64,000 bases of DNA from Pedobacter panaciterrae (GTDB lineage: Bacteria; Bacteroidota; Bacteroidia; Sphingobacteriales; Sphingobacteriaceae), in assembly GCF_001636695.1 (NCBI RefSeq), contig NZ_LGEL01000020.1, forward strand, positions 62,001 to 126,000, given 5' to 3'. Below, piece by piece: positions 9,885-20,390 of the stretch; the stretch's first letter is position 1; each line of letters starts with the position of its first letter. A model generated the notes under the pieces. The model saw only the letters and a program-made list of their open reading frames with translations, searched no databases and was not told the origin of the DNA. Position numbers and translations under genes: made by a program.

Positions 9885-11081
9885 TCATGCTCCCAAAAAA
9901 CTTTTGCTGATCGCCTCCAGATAAGTTGCATTATTGGATCGCTTAAACACAATGTTATGGCATTGGTTGAATTGAATGAATGCTTTTAAGGCTTGAATAA
10001 ACTTTTCAATGATAATTTGCCCGAGATCAATAGATTCAAAATGGATGTTATGCACAATCAGTACTTTTTGTTTACGGTCGGCTTTGGCATCCATCCTTGC
10101 GATAAAAGTTTCTCCTGCGAGTATAGGTAGTGAAAAATAACCATACAGACGCTTAGGGGCAGGCACAAAGCATTCGATCTGATAATCAAAATTAAAGAAA
10201 TCCTTTAAACGGTGACGGAAGACATTAAGGATATCAAAAGGTGACAGGATGAAAACTTCATCAGATATTTTAATATTAATTTCCTGATTTGGCAGCATAT
10301 AGAATTGCCCTTTTACCCCCTCAACAGTAACCATTTTTACTTTACCAATCTGAGCCATCTTTTCCAGCTCCTTTTTGACCAGGTTGCCTTTTACACGACG
10401 CGCGCGCCAGGACATTTCCTTGACGGAGGCAATCCCCAGCGCACCTAAGGTACGAAGGATGACGAAATGAGCATATTCTTCATCCGTTGGCAAGGTCAAG
10501 TCAGTTTCTGGTGGCACTAAATTGAGGGGCAGGTCGTATACTTTTTGAAAGGCTTTAGTACGGCTGATCATCAGGTTTCCTTCAAGATAAAGTCTTTCGA
10601 GCGCAACCTTGGCAGGTCTCCAATCCCACCAGCCTGAGCTGGCTTCGAGTCGATCATTCTCAAAATCCCCAACCATGACTGGTCCTTCCCTTTCTACCTG
10701 ATCCAGAATCTGCTTCATTAAATTCATTTCCGGTTTTGTGACCGGTTTGCCTTGCGTTTTAAAAGCTTGCTTTACTGGCAGCGAAAAACGGAAATCGTGC
10801 ATAGGAAGATATCCTGCATCCGACGTGAAATACTCATAAAGTCGACCATCTTCACAAAGTTCGGCCAACCATGCCGTTTGATAGTCAGGTATGCGTGCAG
10901 CCATAACATGATGATGCGCACGCTCTACTACATAATTTGTATCCAATTGTACAAACCCAAGGTGATCAATCAATCGGTAAACAGCCTCTATTCCCGTCCC
11001 GAACTGTGCTTTCCAGGCGAGTCCAGCGGAATGGATAATGATTTTCCGCGCTTGCGGCTTCGTAAGGACAATATATTCCAT
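9885..11081 (-). CDS. YcaQ/HTH_42-family winged-helix DNA glycosylase-like protein
   Basis: The protein has 398 residues and no signal peptide. It matches the winged-helix family typified by E. coli YcaQ (AlkX), which unhooks DNA interstrand crosslinks. The Q-x-D catalytic motif appears as QLDTNYVVERAHHHVMAAR near residue 45, followed by the expected tyrosine-rich loop (DGRLYEYFTSDAGYLPMHDFRF). The SPFDILNVFRHRLKDFFNFDYQIE and RLYGYFSLPIL blocks are typical of the C-terminal half. The likely role is repair of alkylation or crosslink damage. It stands alone, upstream of GH16 on the same strand with about 136 bp between. Confidence 0.83.
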   Translation of the reverse strand: MEYIVLTKPQARKIIIHSAGLAWKAQFGTGIEAVYRLIDHLGFVQLDTNYVVERAHHHVMAARIPDYQTAWLAELCEDGRLYEYFTSDAGYLPMHDFRFSLPVKQAFKTQGKPVTKPEMNLMKQILDQVEREGPVMVGDFENDRLEASSGWWDWRPAKVALERLYLEGNLMISRTKAFQKVYDLPLNLVPPETDLTLPTDEEYAHFVILRTLGALGIASVKEMSWRARRVKGNLVKKELEKMAQIGKVKMVTVEGVKGQFYMLPNQEINIKISDEVFILSPFDILNVFRHRLKDFFNFDYQIECFVPAPKRLYGYFSLPILAGETFIARMDAKADRKQKVLIVHNIHFESIDLGQIIIEKFIQALKAFIQFNQCHNIVFKRSNNATYLEAISKSFLGA

Positions 11082-11201
11082 TAAATCAGTAACGACATTA
11101 GATCAAAAATACTCAGAATTAAGGAAATCTCCTTCGTAATGCTTGCATTTTTCATTGCTTTATCCGGTATCTTTTAAAAATATTCCGTTATTTTAACCCT
11201 C

Positions 11202-12617
11202 ATGGAAGAAATCATAGGCAAAGTAAACGACCTGATCTGGAGTAATGCGCTCATACTGCTCTGTATGGGGGCAGGCATTTATTTTTCGGTAGTCACCAGA
11301 TTTGTGCAGCTTCGATACATAAAAGAAATGATCACCCTTCTTTTTGGCGGAAACAGCTCATCCAAGGGCGTGAGTTCCTTTCAGGCATTTGCCATTGCAA
11401 TCTCCGGTCGTATCGGAACAGGTAATATCGCAGGTGTTGCAACGGCCATCGCTATGGGCGGCCCCGGAGCTGTATTCTGGATGTGGCTGATCGCTTTTCT
11501 AGGAAGTGCCTCAGCTTTTATTGAGGCCACTTTAGGCCAGATTTACAAACAAGTAAACAACGGACAATACCGTGGTGGCCCTGCTTTCTACATAGAAAAA
11601 GGACTTGGCATTAAATGGTACGCCATTGTATTTGCAGTGGCCACCATATTGAGTACCGCATTATTCTTACCTGGTGTTCAAAGTAACAGCATTGCACTAA
11701 GCATGCACAATGCTTTCCAGATACCAGTTGCTTATACTGGCTTGGCTGTAGCCATTTTATTGGGACTGATCATCTTTGGCGGAGTAAAACGAATTGGGAA
11801 AGTAGCCGAAATCGTTGTACCCTTTATGGCTGGGGCATACATCCTTATGGCCATCATCATTATGGCAATGCACATCCACCAGATTCCATCTGTTATCATG
11901 CTCATTATTAAATCCGCTTTTAAACTGGAGCCCGCATTTGCTGGTGTATTTGGTATGGCGGTGGCCTGGGGTGTAAAACGGGGGATCTATTCCAATGAAG
12001 CCGGACAGGGAACAGCACCACACGCCGCAGCTGCCGCTGAAGTCAGTCACCCTGTAAAACAGGGCCTCGTACAAGCTTTTTCTGTTTATGTAGATACCCT
12101 TTTTGTATGTACAGCAACGGCATTTATGATCCTGTTTACCGGACAGTACAATGTCATTAACCCCGAAGGCGGCTTTATTGTCGAAAACCTACCGGGTGCA
12201 AAGATCGGTGCCGAGTATACCCAATATGCGGTAAATTCTCACTTTCCTTCACTGGGTTCAGGATTTGTAGCCATCTCCCTTTTATTCTTTGCCTTTACTA
12301 CCATTATGGCCTACTATTATATTGCCGAGACCAATCTCAGCTATCTGGACAAAAAAGGGAACAAATGGGCACTATGGACATTGCGTATTCTAATCCTTGC
12401 CGCAACTTTTTATGGCTCGGTCAAAACGGCCGAAGCTGCATGGACGTTAGGAGATATTGGAGTGGGTGTAATGGCCTGGTTAAATGTTGTTGCGATTCTG
12501 TTACTTAGAAAACCTGCATTAAAGGCTTTTAAGGATTATCAGCAGCAGCGCAAAGAGGGTAAAGATCCTGTTTTTAATGCCAAAGCACTGGGTATTAAAA
12601 ATACAGACGAATGGTAA
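11202..12617 (+). CDS. Alanine/glycine:cation symporter family protein (AgcS)
   Basis: This 471-residue membrane protein has about 10-11 hydrophobic segments. Diagnostic AGCS blocks are SGRIGTGNIAGVATAIAMGG near residue 68 and SNEAGQGTAPHAAAAAEVSH near residue 265, both lining the substrate and sodium sites. AgcS proteins import alanine or glycine with Na+ or H+. The length is normal. It is divergent from the YcaQ-like gene (120 bp apart) and convergent with the DUF389 gene 19 bp downstream, so it is a single-gene unit. Confidence 0.93.
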   Translation: MEEIIGKVNDLIWSNALILLCMGAGIYFSVVTRFVQLRYIKEMITLLFGGNSSSKGVSSFQAFAIAISGRIGTGNIAGVATAIAMGGPGAVFWMWLIAFLGSASAFIEATLGQIYKQVNNGQYRGGPAFYIEKGLGIKWYAIVFAVATILSTALFLPGVQSNSIALSMHNAFQIPVAYTGLAVAILLGLIIFGGVKRIGKVAEIVVPFMAGAYILMAIIIMAMHIHQIPSVIMLIIKSAFKLEPAFAGVFGMAVAWGVKRGIYSNEAGQGTAPHAAAAAEVSHPVKQGLVQAFSVYVDTLFVCTATAFMILFTGQYNVINPEGGFIVENLPGAKIGAEYTQYAVNSHFPSLGSGFVAISLLFFAFTTIMAYYYIAETNLSYLDKKGNKWALWTLRILILAATFYGSVKTAEAAWTLGDIGVGVMAWLNVVAILLLRKPALKAFKDYQQQRKEGKDPVFNAKALGIKNTDEW

Positions 12618-12636
12618 GCTAAAGATATTACGAACT

Positions 12637-13992
12637 TCAGGGTATTAGTAACCTCAGGGAATCCACTTTTAGCCTGCTTTTCAGCCATTGGCCCAATTTA
12701 ACACGGTCTGCTGGTTTTATTGGTTTTGAAAACCCTGCAACCACCATAGTGAGTGTATCTTTTTCATGTTTATCCAATCGGTCCACAACAACATTAGCTG
12801 CTGTATAGTCTATCATTTCAGGATACAATACCTTTAGTTCTGAACGAATTTCGGGTAGCTGCCTATCCAGCAAAGACACCTGTGGATTGGAGATTTTTGT
12901 AGTAGAATCCTTTTTAAACACATCTTCCAGGATACTGGCCTTAATCTGTGAAAAATCAATTTCCTGTTTTGCATTCAATCCCTGACGTATATTTAATGTG
13001 GTATTTTTCAACTTATAAGCGCCTAGATTTTCTCTGATGGAATCGATCCTTGATTTTGAAAGCTCGTAGCCAATTAACAGCAAATCGATTTCATTACCAT
13101 TTGAACGGTTATACTTGAACGATCTATTAACAACCTGGGTATTCTTGAACTGAAACTGCTCACTAATAAACTTTTGCGCATTACTCTCAAAAATACTCTT
13201 GTCCACAATTCCATAAGCAAGATAAATACTTGGTAGAACCGCTACTGTAACAATAATCATAATATAGCGGCTAACCCTCTTTTCCGTTGCCTGGTCTTCG
13301 AAATGCTTCTTCCCAAATCTTAAAAAACGAACGATAAGATACGTGCTGATACAAATAAATACACTATTGATAAAATACAGATAAATAGCCCCCAGGAAAT
13401 AATAAAAATTACCTGAAGCGAGGCCAAAACCTGCCGTACATAAAGGCGGCATCAAGGCTGTTGCGATAGCCACCCCCGGAATCACGTTACTTTTTTCTTT
13501 ACGGGTTCCGGCCACAATCCCTGCAAGACCACCAAAGAAAGCAATAAATACATCCCAAATTGATGGTGTGGTTCGGGCTAAGAGCTCACTCTGTGCGTCA
13601 TGTAAAGGCGTTACCCAAAAGTAAATAGTAGAAACCACTACACTGATCAGAGTAGCGATCAGTAAATTACGAAGCCCTTTTTTAACCAGTTCAAAATCAT
13701 TCGTACCCACGCCAAGTCCAATACCCATAATTGGCCCCATCAATGGGGATATAAGCATTGCACCGATAATAACAGCAGTAGAATTTACATTCAGGCCAAT
13801 AGAAGCAATCAAAATAGCAAAGATCAAAGTCCATAGGTTCGCTCCTACGAAATCTGAATTCTTTTTGATAGAGATCACTACATCATTTTCATCGGCTTTA
13901 TCCAACTGAAGGTCAAATCGCCTTGCAATGGAAAATTTGATGATGCGAAAAAGTCTGCCTGTTTTTTTTTGCTGAGGTTCTGTCAAGGTCAA
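12637..13992 (-). CDS. DUF389 / TIGR00341-family membrane protein
   Basis: The protein has 451 residues. The first half holds five or six membrane segments with the DUF389 core, recognisable from VGANLWTLIFAILIASIGLN, VIIGAMLISPLMGPIMGIGLG and VAIATALMPPLCTAGFGLASG. The second half is a soluble domain containing VVNRSFKYNRSNGNEIDLLLIGYEL. The molecular function of DUF389 proteins is not established; uptake or mechanosensing roles have been suggested. No operon partner is visible. Confidence 0.85.
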   Translation of the reverse strand: MTLTEPQQKKTGRLFRIIKFSIARRFDLQLDKADENDVVISIKKNSDFVGANLWTLIFAILIASIGLNVNSTAVIIGAMLISPLMGPIMGIGLGVGTNDFELVKKGLRNLLIATLISVVVSTIYFWVTPLHDAQSELLARTTPSIWDVFIAFFGGLAGIVAGTRKEKSNVIPGVAIATALMPPLCTAGFGLASGNFYYFLGAIYLYFINSVFICISTYLIVRFLRFGKKHFEDQATEKRVSRYIMIIVTVAVLPSIYLAYGIVDKSIFESNAQKFISEQFQFKNTQVVNRSFKYNRSNGNEIDLLLIGYELSKSRIDSIRENLGAYKLKNTTLNIRQGLNAKQEIDFSQIKASILEDVFKKDSTTKISNPQVSLLDRQLPEIRSELKVLYPEMIDYTAANVVVDRLDKHEKDTLTMVVAGFSKPIKPADRVKLGQWLKSRLKVDSLRLLIP

Positions 13993-14098
13993 TATTCTTA
14001 ATGATCATTTAAAACAACAGCAAAATATAGTCCATTTTCCAAAAAGCATCAAAAACAATTTAAATACCTCCAAACATGCAGACTTAGAAAAATCTAAA

Positions 14099-16330
14099 TT
14101 AGATTTCCCACTTTAAATACTTATTCAAGATATCTTCATAACTTGAAAAATAGGGAATAGTCAGATAAACCCCATTTGGAAGAAAAAGGAGTTTTGTCGG
14201 ATAGCCACTAATCTTGAAATCCTTCTCTACTTTCCCATCGGACATCAGTACCTGATAGGTATATTTCTCTTTCGCCATAAAGTCGTCAACGTTTTTCTTC
14301 TTATCAAAACATGCGATCGTAGTCACCAATAGTTTCTCAGGATTGGGATTTTTCAGATGTATTGCTTCAATTTTATCTATTTCCGCAACACAGGCACCGC
14401 ACCAGGTTCCCCAGAAATCTACAAACACAAATTTGTTCTGCTGGTCTATATTGGCAACGGTTTTTCCTGATCGCTCATTTAAAGAGAACTTAGGAACTGC
14501 AGGCAGTTTATTTTTCAAGGCCTTGCTAAAGAATGCTTTGAAATCACCTTTCGGATATGCTTTCAGGTAGTTTTCTTTCAAAATGCTATACCGCTCCGGT
14601 TCTAGTATTACCATATCAACATACTTACTCAGTTTAGCTTCATCATTTATACCTGCACTACCACCGGAAGCTAAATAGAGGTCGGTATAAGGAACAAACG
14701 GTGTAAATTTATATTCACTTTTTAACCCAAATTGATTATCAATAATATCCTGTTGTGTAGGCAGGTAGTCTGCCGCCATTTGCAAATAGGACTCCTCGGT
14801 ATGTTTCTGTAGTTTACTCTTACGGTAGTAAGCGTCCGCAAGGTTTTTCTTATATACAACATTATTTTTGGATATGAAATGTGTGAAATAAAAGGGATCT
14901 ACATTTTCTATTGCTCCGGAATTAATCATTTCAATTTTCTTCTTGTCCAAATCAATCGTGTAATCGATATAGGCAAGCTTTATGGAATCCGGGATTTGTT
15001 TTTTCACCAGTTCATCATAGATCAGTATTCTATACCTACCGGCCTTATCGAATACTGAATTAAAATGCGTATTTGCTATTTCGGCCAGTTCTTTTTGGTC
15101 CGTTGCCAGTTTTGCCTGCACGTAAGTCTTCATTCCTTTGAGCATTTCTGTCGCTATTGGAATTTGAAGTTGTTCTATCTGTTTGATGATATTGTAGGCG
15201 GCCTGAAGAGAATCCCTGTTTTGTAGCCTATAAATCAGTCCGCCAAAATTGTCATGTAAAGAACTACTGGTATTTTCCATATTCATGGGATAAAAATTCT
15301 CCCCTTTAAATCTGGTAAATGATAACTCAACTACCTTTTTAACATTGCTGAAGTCGCCCCTTCCAAGATCACGAGTAAGCTTATTGTCTATATCATTTTC
15401 ACCAGGCAAGTATTCATAAGGTACTTTCTCCAGAACATCCCAATAACCACCATAATTTAAATAAGTTAAAACACCAAGTTTAGCGCCCATATATTGGTAG
15501 TCATCTTTTGCAAAACCCTTATCCAATGAATCCAGTTTTTTCATGATCTCGGCCTCAATAGTCTGGCTTCCTTTCTCCCGATGGTGCTGATCGGCTAGCT
15601 CCTGAATTTTACGGGTTGCTTTTTTTATAGGTGTATAGTAGTCTGTGTAGTTCAATTTCGCTTTAGCTTCTGCCATTAACGGAGTAGACAAGTTAACGAA
15701 TTTATCAGGTGATGTAGTTAACAGATTGAACTTTTTTATGATATGTGTAGTCCCTATCTGAACTCCTTCGGGCGAGAATTTTGTTTCTGTTGTATCGAGC
15801 ACAAATGAGCGTACCGGATGTTTAAAGAAGGAAGAGCGTTCTTTAAAATAATTCTCAGAAATGACCACATCGGCAAGTTCCTGATGTTTTTGATAACCTT
15901 CCGGTGTGTTTAAAGCTTTCAATTTAGCCATAATTGCAGCCTTAATTTCAGGTAATCCGTTTATTGCGGTAATGTTTCCTTTTCCGTCGATTTTTAATTC
16001 ATATGATGAAATGGTCATCGTTTTCTTTGCGATTGCCATAAATTCAGCAGGCTGCTCTTCAAAAGGCACAGTAGAATCATGGATATCGTTGCCCCACTTT
16101 GTCAGAAATATTTCAGGTGATGCTTTTATTGTATAAATACCGTTTTTATAACTGATCACATCAAAGTTGGTTTTCCAGTATTCGTATGTTGTTGAGTTGT
16201 ATTTTTTTTCTTTCCGGTCAGCACTGTTTATCGCATCGTAACTGAATTTTTGCCCTACCTTTAGCTTCAACGTTTGTGCTTTTGCTATTCCGCAGATCAG
16301 AAGAATAGAAATTAAGAGGTTAATTTTCAT
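14099..16330 (-). CDS. Large exported TlpA-like thioredoxin-domain protein
   Basis: This 743-residue protein has a short signal peptide (KINLLISILLICGIAKAQ). About 600 residues of mostly helical, charged sequence of no family I recognise follow, then a C-terminal thioredoxin fold. The redox motif is WGTWCGACVAEI (C-x-x-C, around residue 640), preceded by FVFVDF and followed by the cis-Pro region SGYPTKLLFLPNG. TlpA/ResA-like proteins of this layout are numerous in Bacteroidota and reduce periplasmic disulfides. The electron donor and target are unknown. A Crp/Fnr regulator lies upstream on the same strand, 182 bp away, but a shared transcript is not obvious. Confidence 0.82.
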   Translation of the reverse strand: MKINLLISILLICGIAKAQTLKLKVGQKFSYDAINSADRKEKKYNSTTYEYWKTNFDVISYKNGIYTIKASPEIFLTKWGNDIHDSTVPFEEQPAEFMAIAKKTMTISSYELKIDGKGNITAINGLPEIKAAIMAKLKALNTPEGYQKHQELADVVISENYFKERSSFFKHPVRSFVLDTTETKFSPEGVQIGTTHIIKKFNLLTTSPDKFVNLSTPLMAEAKAKLNYTDYYTPIKKATRKIQELADQHHREKGSQTIEAEIMKKLDSLDKGFAKDDYQYMGAKLGVLTYLNYGGYWDVLEKVPYEYLPGENDIDNKLTRDLGRGDFSNVKKVVELSFTRFKGENFYPMNMENTSSSLHDNFGGLIYRLQNRDSLQAAYNIIKQIEQLQIPIATEMLKGMKTYVQAKLATDQKELAEIANTHFNSVFDKAGRYRILIYDELVKKQIPDSIKLAYIDYTIDLDKKKIEMINSGAIENVDPFYFTHFISKNNVVYKKNLADAYYRKSKLQKHTEESYLQMAADYLPTQQDIIDNQFGLKSEYKFTPFVPYTDLYLASGGSAGINDEAKLSKYVDMVILEPERYSILKENYLKAYPKGDFKAFFSKALKNKLPAVPKFSLNERSGKTVANIDQQNKFVFVDFWGTWCGACVAEIDKIEAIHLKNPNPEKLLVTTIACFDKKKNVDDFMAKEKYTYQVLMSDGKVEKDFKISGYPTKLLFLPNGVYLTIPYFSSYEDILNKYLKWEI

Positions 16331-16512
16331 AATATTGATATTTGGTTCTTTTAAGATAAGAAAAGGTCTTATAATATAAAACGTTAATATATAATCATTT
16401 ATCCTCTTTAGCAGAATATTTAACGTTATTTAACTTGATGGACAAATTTTGAACAAAACACTGACTGATAAGACGTATAGTTGATAATCAATAGCACGCA
16501 ACTATTGAATAG

Positions 16513-17079
16513 TTACTTCTGTTTTCGAATTCTACTCAAAGTTTCCTGAGCTATACCGAGATAAGAGGCGATGTATCCGAGAGAAAATCGTTGAAGAATT
16601 TTTGGGTTGGTTTGCAACAACTCCAGGTATCGGGCCTTCCCACCTAGTACGCGAAGGTTATTTGCCTGTTCCTCATTTCGAATATAATAAGCTTCTGTTA
16701 GTTTACGCCCAATAAAGTTGAACTCCATAAAATGATTATACAAATAGTCAAGTTGTTCTTTATGTAGCGCTATTAACTCACAGTCCTCCGTTGTTTCAAT
16801 ATATTCAAAAGAAGCACCGCCCCTAAAAAAACTGTATACCGAAATTACAAATTCATTTTCGAGCAGTAACCAGGTCGTGTTCTCTACTCCGTCTTTATTC
16901 AGATAGTATATCCTTACCGCACCTCTAAGGATAAAATAAATAGTCTTACTAGTTTGTCCAGCCTCAAGTAAAACAGTTTTTTTCTTAACATCCAAAAATT
17001 CACTTTTACTACTTATTTGTTCAGAAAGTTCTGGGCTTAACGGATATATTGAGTTTAAAATTTCTAAGAGTGTTTTCAT
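16513..17079 (-). CDS. Crp/Fnr-family transcriptional regulator
   Basis: The protein has 188 residues: an N-terminal cyclic-nucleotide-binding-type beta barrel (KKKTVLLEAGQTSKTIYFILRGAVRIYYL) and a C-terminal helix-turn-helix (FSLGYIASYLGIAQETLSRIR). The length is typical of the short Crp/Fnr regulators common in Bacteroidota. The residues that bind cAMP in E. coli Crp are not conserved and no Fe-S cysteine cluster is seen, so the effector is unknown. It is divergent from the LemA/DUF2207 genes by about 140 bp, so those genes are candidate targets. Confidence 0.9.
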   Translation of the reverse strand: MKTLLEILNSIYPLSPELSEQISSKSEFLDVKKKTVLLEAGQTSKTIYFILRGAVRIYYLNKDGVENTTWLLLENEFVISVYSFFRGGASFEYIETTEDCELIALHKEQLDYLYNHFMEFNFIGRKLTEAYYIRNEEQANNLRVLGGKARYLELLQTNPKILQRFSLGYIASYLGIAQETLSRIRKQK

Positions 17080-17216
17080 TAAGATTCTGGATACCTATCT
17101 AAGTAATAATGATCATAAAATTTCAAAAGATATTCTGGGTATATAGGTAAAGGTCGATAATACTTGGCAAATAAAACCATGTTATCATCTAATAGATCTT
17201 ATAATTTCAGATTACA

Positions 17217-17837
17217 GTGTTTGATTCAGGATATATTTTAATAGGGTTTATAACGTTTATAGTATTTTTCTTTATCTTTCTCCTACCTATGTTATACATC
17301 TTAATCGCCATAATTTGCTTGTTGATAGTCGGCAGCATATTTTATTATAACACACTTGTGAACAAGAAAAACAGGATGAAAGAAGCCTGGAGCGGGATCG
17401 ATGTGTATTTGAAGAAACGCTATGAACTAATTCCTAACCTTATTGAAACTGTTAAGGGTTATACCAGTCATGAACAAAAACTGATGCAAGATCTGGTTCG
17501 ACTGCGTAATGAAGCAATTCAGGCCCAGCAAAATCAGGAAAAAATCAACACCGAGAACCATCTTTCAGAAAACATCAGCAGATTGATGCTCATTGCAGAA
17601 AATTATCCCGATTTGAAAGCAAATGCCAATTTTCAACAGCTCCAAACTCAACTCGAAACAATAGAAACGGAAATTGAACTTTCCAGAAGATATTATAACG
17701 GTACAGTGAGGGAGAATAACAATCAGGTTCAATCCTTCCCTTCCAACCTTGTTGCATCCATCTTTGGATTCAAAAACGGTATTTTCTTCGAAATAAATAA
17801 TATAGCAGAACGCGAACCGGTAAAGGTTTCTTTTTAA
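17217..17837 (+). CDS. LemA-family membrane protein
   Basis: The longest form starts at a GTG and has 206 residues; the ATG at 17289 (MLYILIAIICLL) is an equally good start and gives the usual LemA length of about 182. A single N-terminal membrane helix is followed by the LemA signature YNTLVNKKNRMKEAWSGIDV and KKRYELIPNLIETVKGY, then a coiled-coil-like helical bundle. The cellular role of LemA is not settled. The next gene starts 9 bp after the stop and encodes a DUF2207 protein, the standard partner. Confidence 0.92.
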   Translation: MFDSGYILIGFITFIVFFFIFLLPMLYILIAIICLLIVGSIFYYNTLVNKKNRMKEAWSGIDVYLKKRYELIPNLIETVKGYTSHEQKLMQDLVRLRNEAIQAQQNQEKINTENHLSENISRLMLIAENYPDLKANANFQQLQTQLETIETEIELSRRYYNGTVRENNNQVQSFPSNLVASIFGFKNGIFFEINNIAEREPVKVSF

Positions 17838-17846
17838 ATCACAGAC

Positions 17847-19790
17847 ATGAAACTTAAACATCTATTTGCGCTACTTAGTGTGTCGCTGATATTATTGCTA
17901 ATTCCTGCTTTATTTACAAAAACGTGGGCTCAGGAACCAGCTACAGAACAAAGCGAGCAGGATAACCGATCTGAAAGAATTATTTCTTTTCACACAGACA
18001 TCAGGATTGATACCTCAGGTATGATGTACCTGTCGGAAAAAATAAAAGTTTATGTATCTGGAAGTCAGATTAAGCGTGGCATCGTCAGGAGCATCCCGGT
18101 GTACCGTAAAGATATATTTGGCGATAGAAAATCTGCAGATTTTAAAATAACGAGTATTTTAAAAGATGGGAAGAAGGAAAACTATAAGACTAAAAACGAT
18201 GGTAGCGTCCGCAGTATATACATGGGGAACGAAGATATTATTCTTAATCCAGGCGTTTACACGTATGAAATCAATTACCAAACTAAAGGTCAGGTCGGCT
18301 TCTTTAAAACCTACGATGAAATTTACTGGAATGTTACCGGTAGTGAGTGGAGTTTCGAAATAGAAAAAGCCTCAGCTACCATTGTACTTCCTAATGGGGC
18401 CGTAGCTGGCAATACAGCTTGTTATACCGGCCCTCGTGGCTCAACCAGTAAAAACTGTAACATCAGCATCAATCCCGACCACTCTGTAAGCTTTCAAACT
18501 ACTGAAAGTATGCCATCAGGAAGTGGATTTACTGTGGCCGCAGCTTTTACCAAAGGAATTATACACCGGCCATCTAATTTCGAACTTTTTTACCAGGACT
18601 ATCTAAAAATAACTTTGACACTTCTGTTGCTCATTGGTCTTGGAACTTACTATTACATCAACTGGTCGCGTTATGGACGGGATCCGGAGGAACCGGTAAT
18701 CATCCCCACCTTCAACATTCCAAATAACTGGTCACCAGCCCTACTCCGTTATTTTTACATAAAAAAAATAGACGATAAGTCTTTTGCAATCTCGATCATC
18801 AATATGGCCGTTAAAAAAGTCATAAAAATCACCAAAGCGGCAGGCCTTAAAAAAGAAGATTACGCTGTTGAAAAATCAACCGGTTTAACTAACCTACTGT
18901 CGAAAGAAGAAGATGCCATTTACATCCGCTTCCTCAACAAAAAAAACAGAATATACATCAATAAATCAAATGGTTCTACCATAAATGCAGCGAAAAATGC
19001 TCATAGAGACAGGTTGAAACCGCAGCTTGACTTAAAAGATTTTTTCATCAGTCATAAAAAACATTTGATCAAGTCGACCCTAATTACCCTGGCTGTATTT
19101 GCGGTATTCATGATTTTTGTAGAAACCGGCACCCCTTTGATGATGCTTTTTTTAAGTCCTTTTATCGTGATCGGAGGATTTTGCTTCTTTGCAGGGTTCA
19201 AAATGATAGGCGAATCTGTGCCTTTAGGAATTTTCCTGATCATTTGGGGAGCTGGATTCGGTGGAGTGCCGCTGTATATGCTTCTTTCTAATCTGGGCAA
19301 ACTACCCATAATTTCACTTATATTCATCATAACAAGTACCATCATGTATGCGCTATATGTTTATCTGATTAGGGCACCTACAGCAGCAGGAACTGATGTT
19401 ATAAGTAAAATCAAAGGATTTAAAATATATTTGGAAACAGCAGAGGAACATCGCTTAAATATGCTAAACCCTCCTGAACACACCCCGGAATTGTTTGAGA
19501 AATTTTTGCCTTACGCGCTAGCGCTTGATGTAGAAAATGCCTGGGGAGCCAAATTTGAAGAGCTGCTCAATCAGGCAGATTACAGTCCTGATTGGTATGA
19601 AGGTGACAGGTTTTATTATCCTCATATTGCCAAAGGCTTTATCGTACCATTTAGCAGCGCTATTAGTGATAGCAAACCAGATACTGGCTCTTCATCCGGG
19701 TCATCCGGAAGTTCAAGCTGGAGCTCTGGAAGTAGCGGCGGCGGTTCTTCTGGTGGAGGTGGTGGCGGTGGTGGCGGCGGTGGCTGGTAA
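17847..19790 (+). CDS. DUF2207 predicted membrane protein with Gly-rich tail
   Basis: This 647-residue protein has a signal peptide and a large extracytoplasmic beta domain typical of DUF2207 (SFHTDIRIDTSGMMYLSEKI, QIKRGIVRSIP, DEIYWNVTGSEW). A membrane helix near residue 253 is followed by YYINWSRYGRDPE, a cytoplasmic segment, more helices near residues 410-510, and a Ser/Gly tail ending in a run of Gly and Trp. The Gly-rich end is normal in this family. It pairs with LemA. The function is unknown; envelope stress or membrane maintenance is only a guess. Confidence 0.88.
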   Translation: MKLKHLFALLSVSLILLLIPALFTKTWAQEPATEQSEQDNRSERIISFHTDIRIDTSGMMYLSEKIKVYVSGSQIKRGIVRSIPVYRKDIFGDRKSADFKITSILKDGKKENYKTKNDGSVRSIYMGNEDIILNPGVYTYEINYQTKGQVGFFKTYDEIYWNVTGSEWSFEIEKASATIVLPNGAVAGNTACYTGPRGSTSKNCNISINPDHSVSFQTTESMPSGSGFTVAAAFTKGIIHRPSNFELFYQDYLKITLTLLLLIGLGTYYYINWSRYGRDPEEPVIIPTFNIPNNWSPALLRYFYIKKIDDKSFAISIINMAVKKVIKITKAAGLKKEDYAVEKSTGLTNLLSKEEDAIYIRFLNKKNRIYINKSNGSTINAAKNAHRDRLKPQLDLKDFFISHKKHLIKSTLITLAVFAVFMIFVETGTPLMMLFLSPFIVIGGFCFFAGFKMIGESVPLGIFLIIWGAGFGGVPLYMLLSNLGKLPIISLIFIITSTIMYALYVYLIRAPTAAGTDVISKIKGFKIYLETAEEHRLNMLNPPEHTPELFEKFLPYALALDVENAWGAKFEELLNQADYSPDWYEGDRFYYPHIAKGFIVPFSSAISDSKPDTGSSSGSSGSSSWSSGSSGGGSSGGGGGGGGGGGW

Positions 19791-19981
19791 ATAATCTAAG
19801 TACACAAAACCGTATCAGCATTCCGCAACTTGTAGAGAAAAGCAACAGTATAATCAGATGAGCATATCCTTAATCTACTGTAAATCAACTTAATGCCAAA
19901 ACATCGGCATTTCGGCATTATTATGTAACTACTAGAAACATAAATAACAAGAATATTTAGTTGAACTTTAATATAGTAATT

Positions 19982-20293
19982 ATGAAAAAGATCATTTTAT
20001 CAGCAGCAATTTTAGCTGTAGCAGGATTAACCTCAGTAAAAGCAAGCGAAATCAAAAATCCAGTGACCATAACCGTTCAACAGGATAGCACAACGAAAAC
20101 TCCCGTAGAATTAAAAGATCTTCCAGAGCCAGTGCAAAAAACTTTGCAAACAGATGCAGTTAAAGAATGGACTCCAACAGCAGCATTTCTTATAACAAAT
20201 GCGGATAAATCAAGCTTTTACCAAATTGATGTTAAAAAAGGTGAAGAAACAGCATCTTTGAAAATCGACAAAGACGGTAAAATAGTACAATAA
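19982..20293 (+). CDS. Small exported PepSY-like protein
   Basis: The ATG at 19982 gives a 103-residue product with a clear signal peptide (KKIILSAAILAVAGLTSVKA). The frame is open to a TTG 21 bp earlier, which would spoil the signal. The mature domain (LKDLPEPVQKTLQTDAVKEW ... FYQIDVKKGEETASLKIDKDGKI) has the alpha-then-beta pattern of the small PepSY-like proteins abundant in Bacteroidota. It is probably periplasmic and of unknown role. A strong terminator follows at 20391. Confidence 0.72.
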   Translation: MKKIILSAAILAVAGLTSVKASEIKNPVTITVQQDSTTKTPVELKDLPEPVQKTLQTDAVKEWTPTAAFLITNADKSSFYQIDVKKGEETASLKIDKDGKIVQ

Positions 20294-20390
20294 CATTTCA
20301 TCTCAATCAGAACTATTGAGTGGTTTTGATAAGAAATAATCACAACAGAATTCCCTTAGTGATTAAAAGGGCTGATTGATGATTGAAAAG

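Noticed and set aside
19663-19845. Minus-strand ORF opposite the Gly-rich tail of the DUF2207 gene
   Set aside because: It is the antisense of the GGT/GGC repeats coding the Gly tail and lacks other support.
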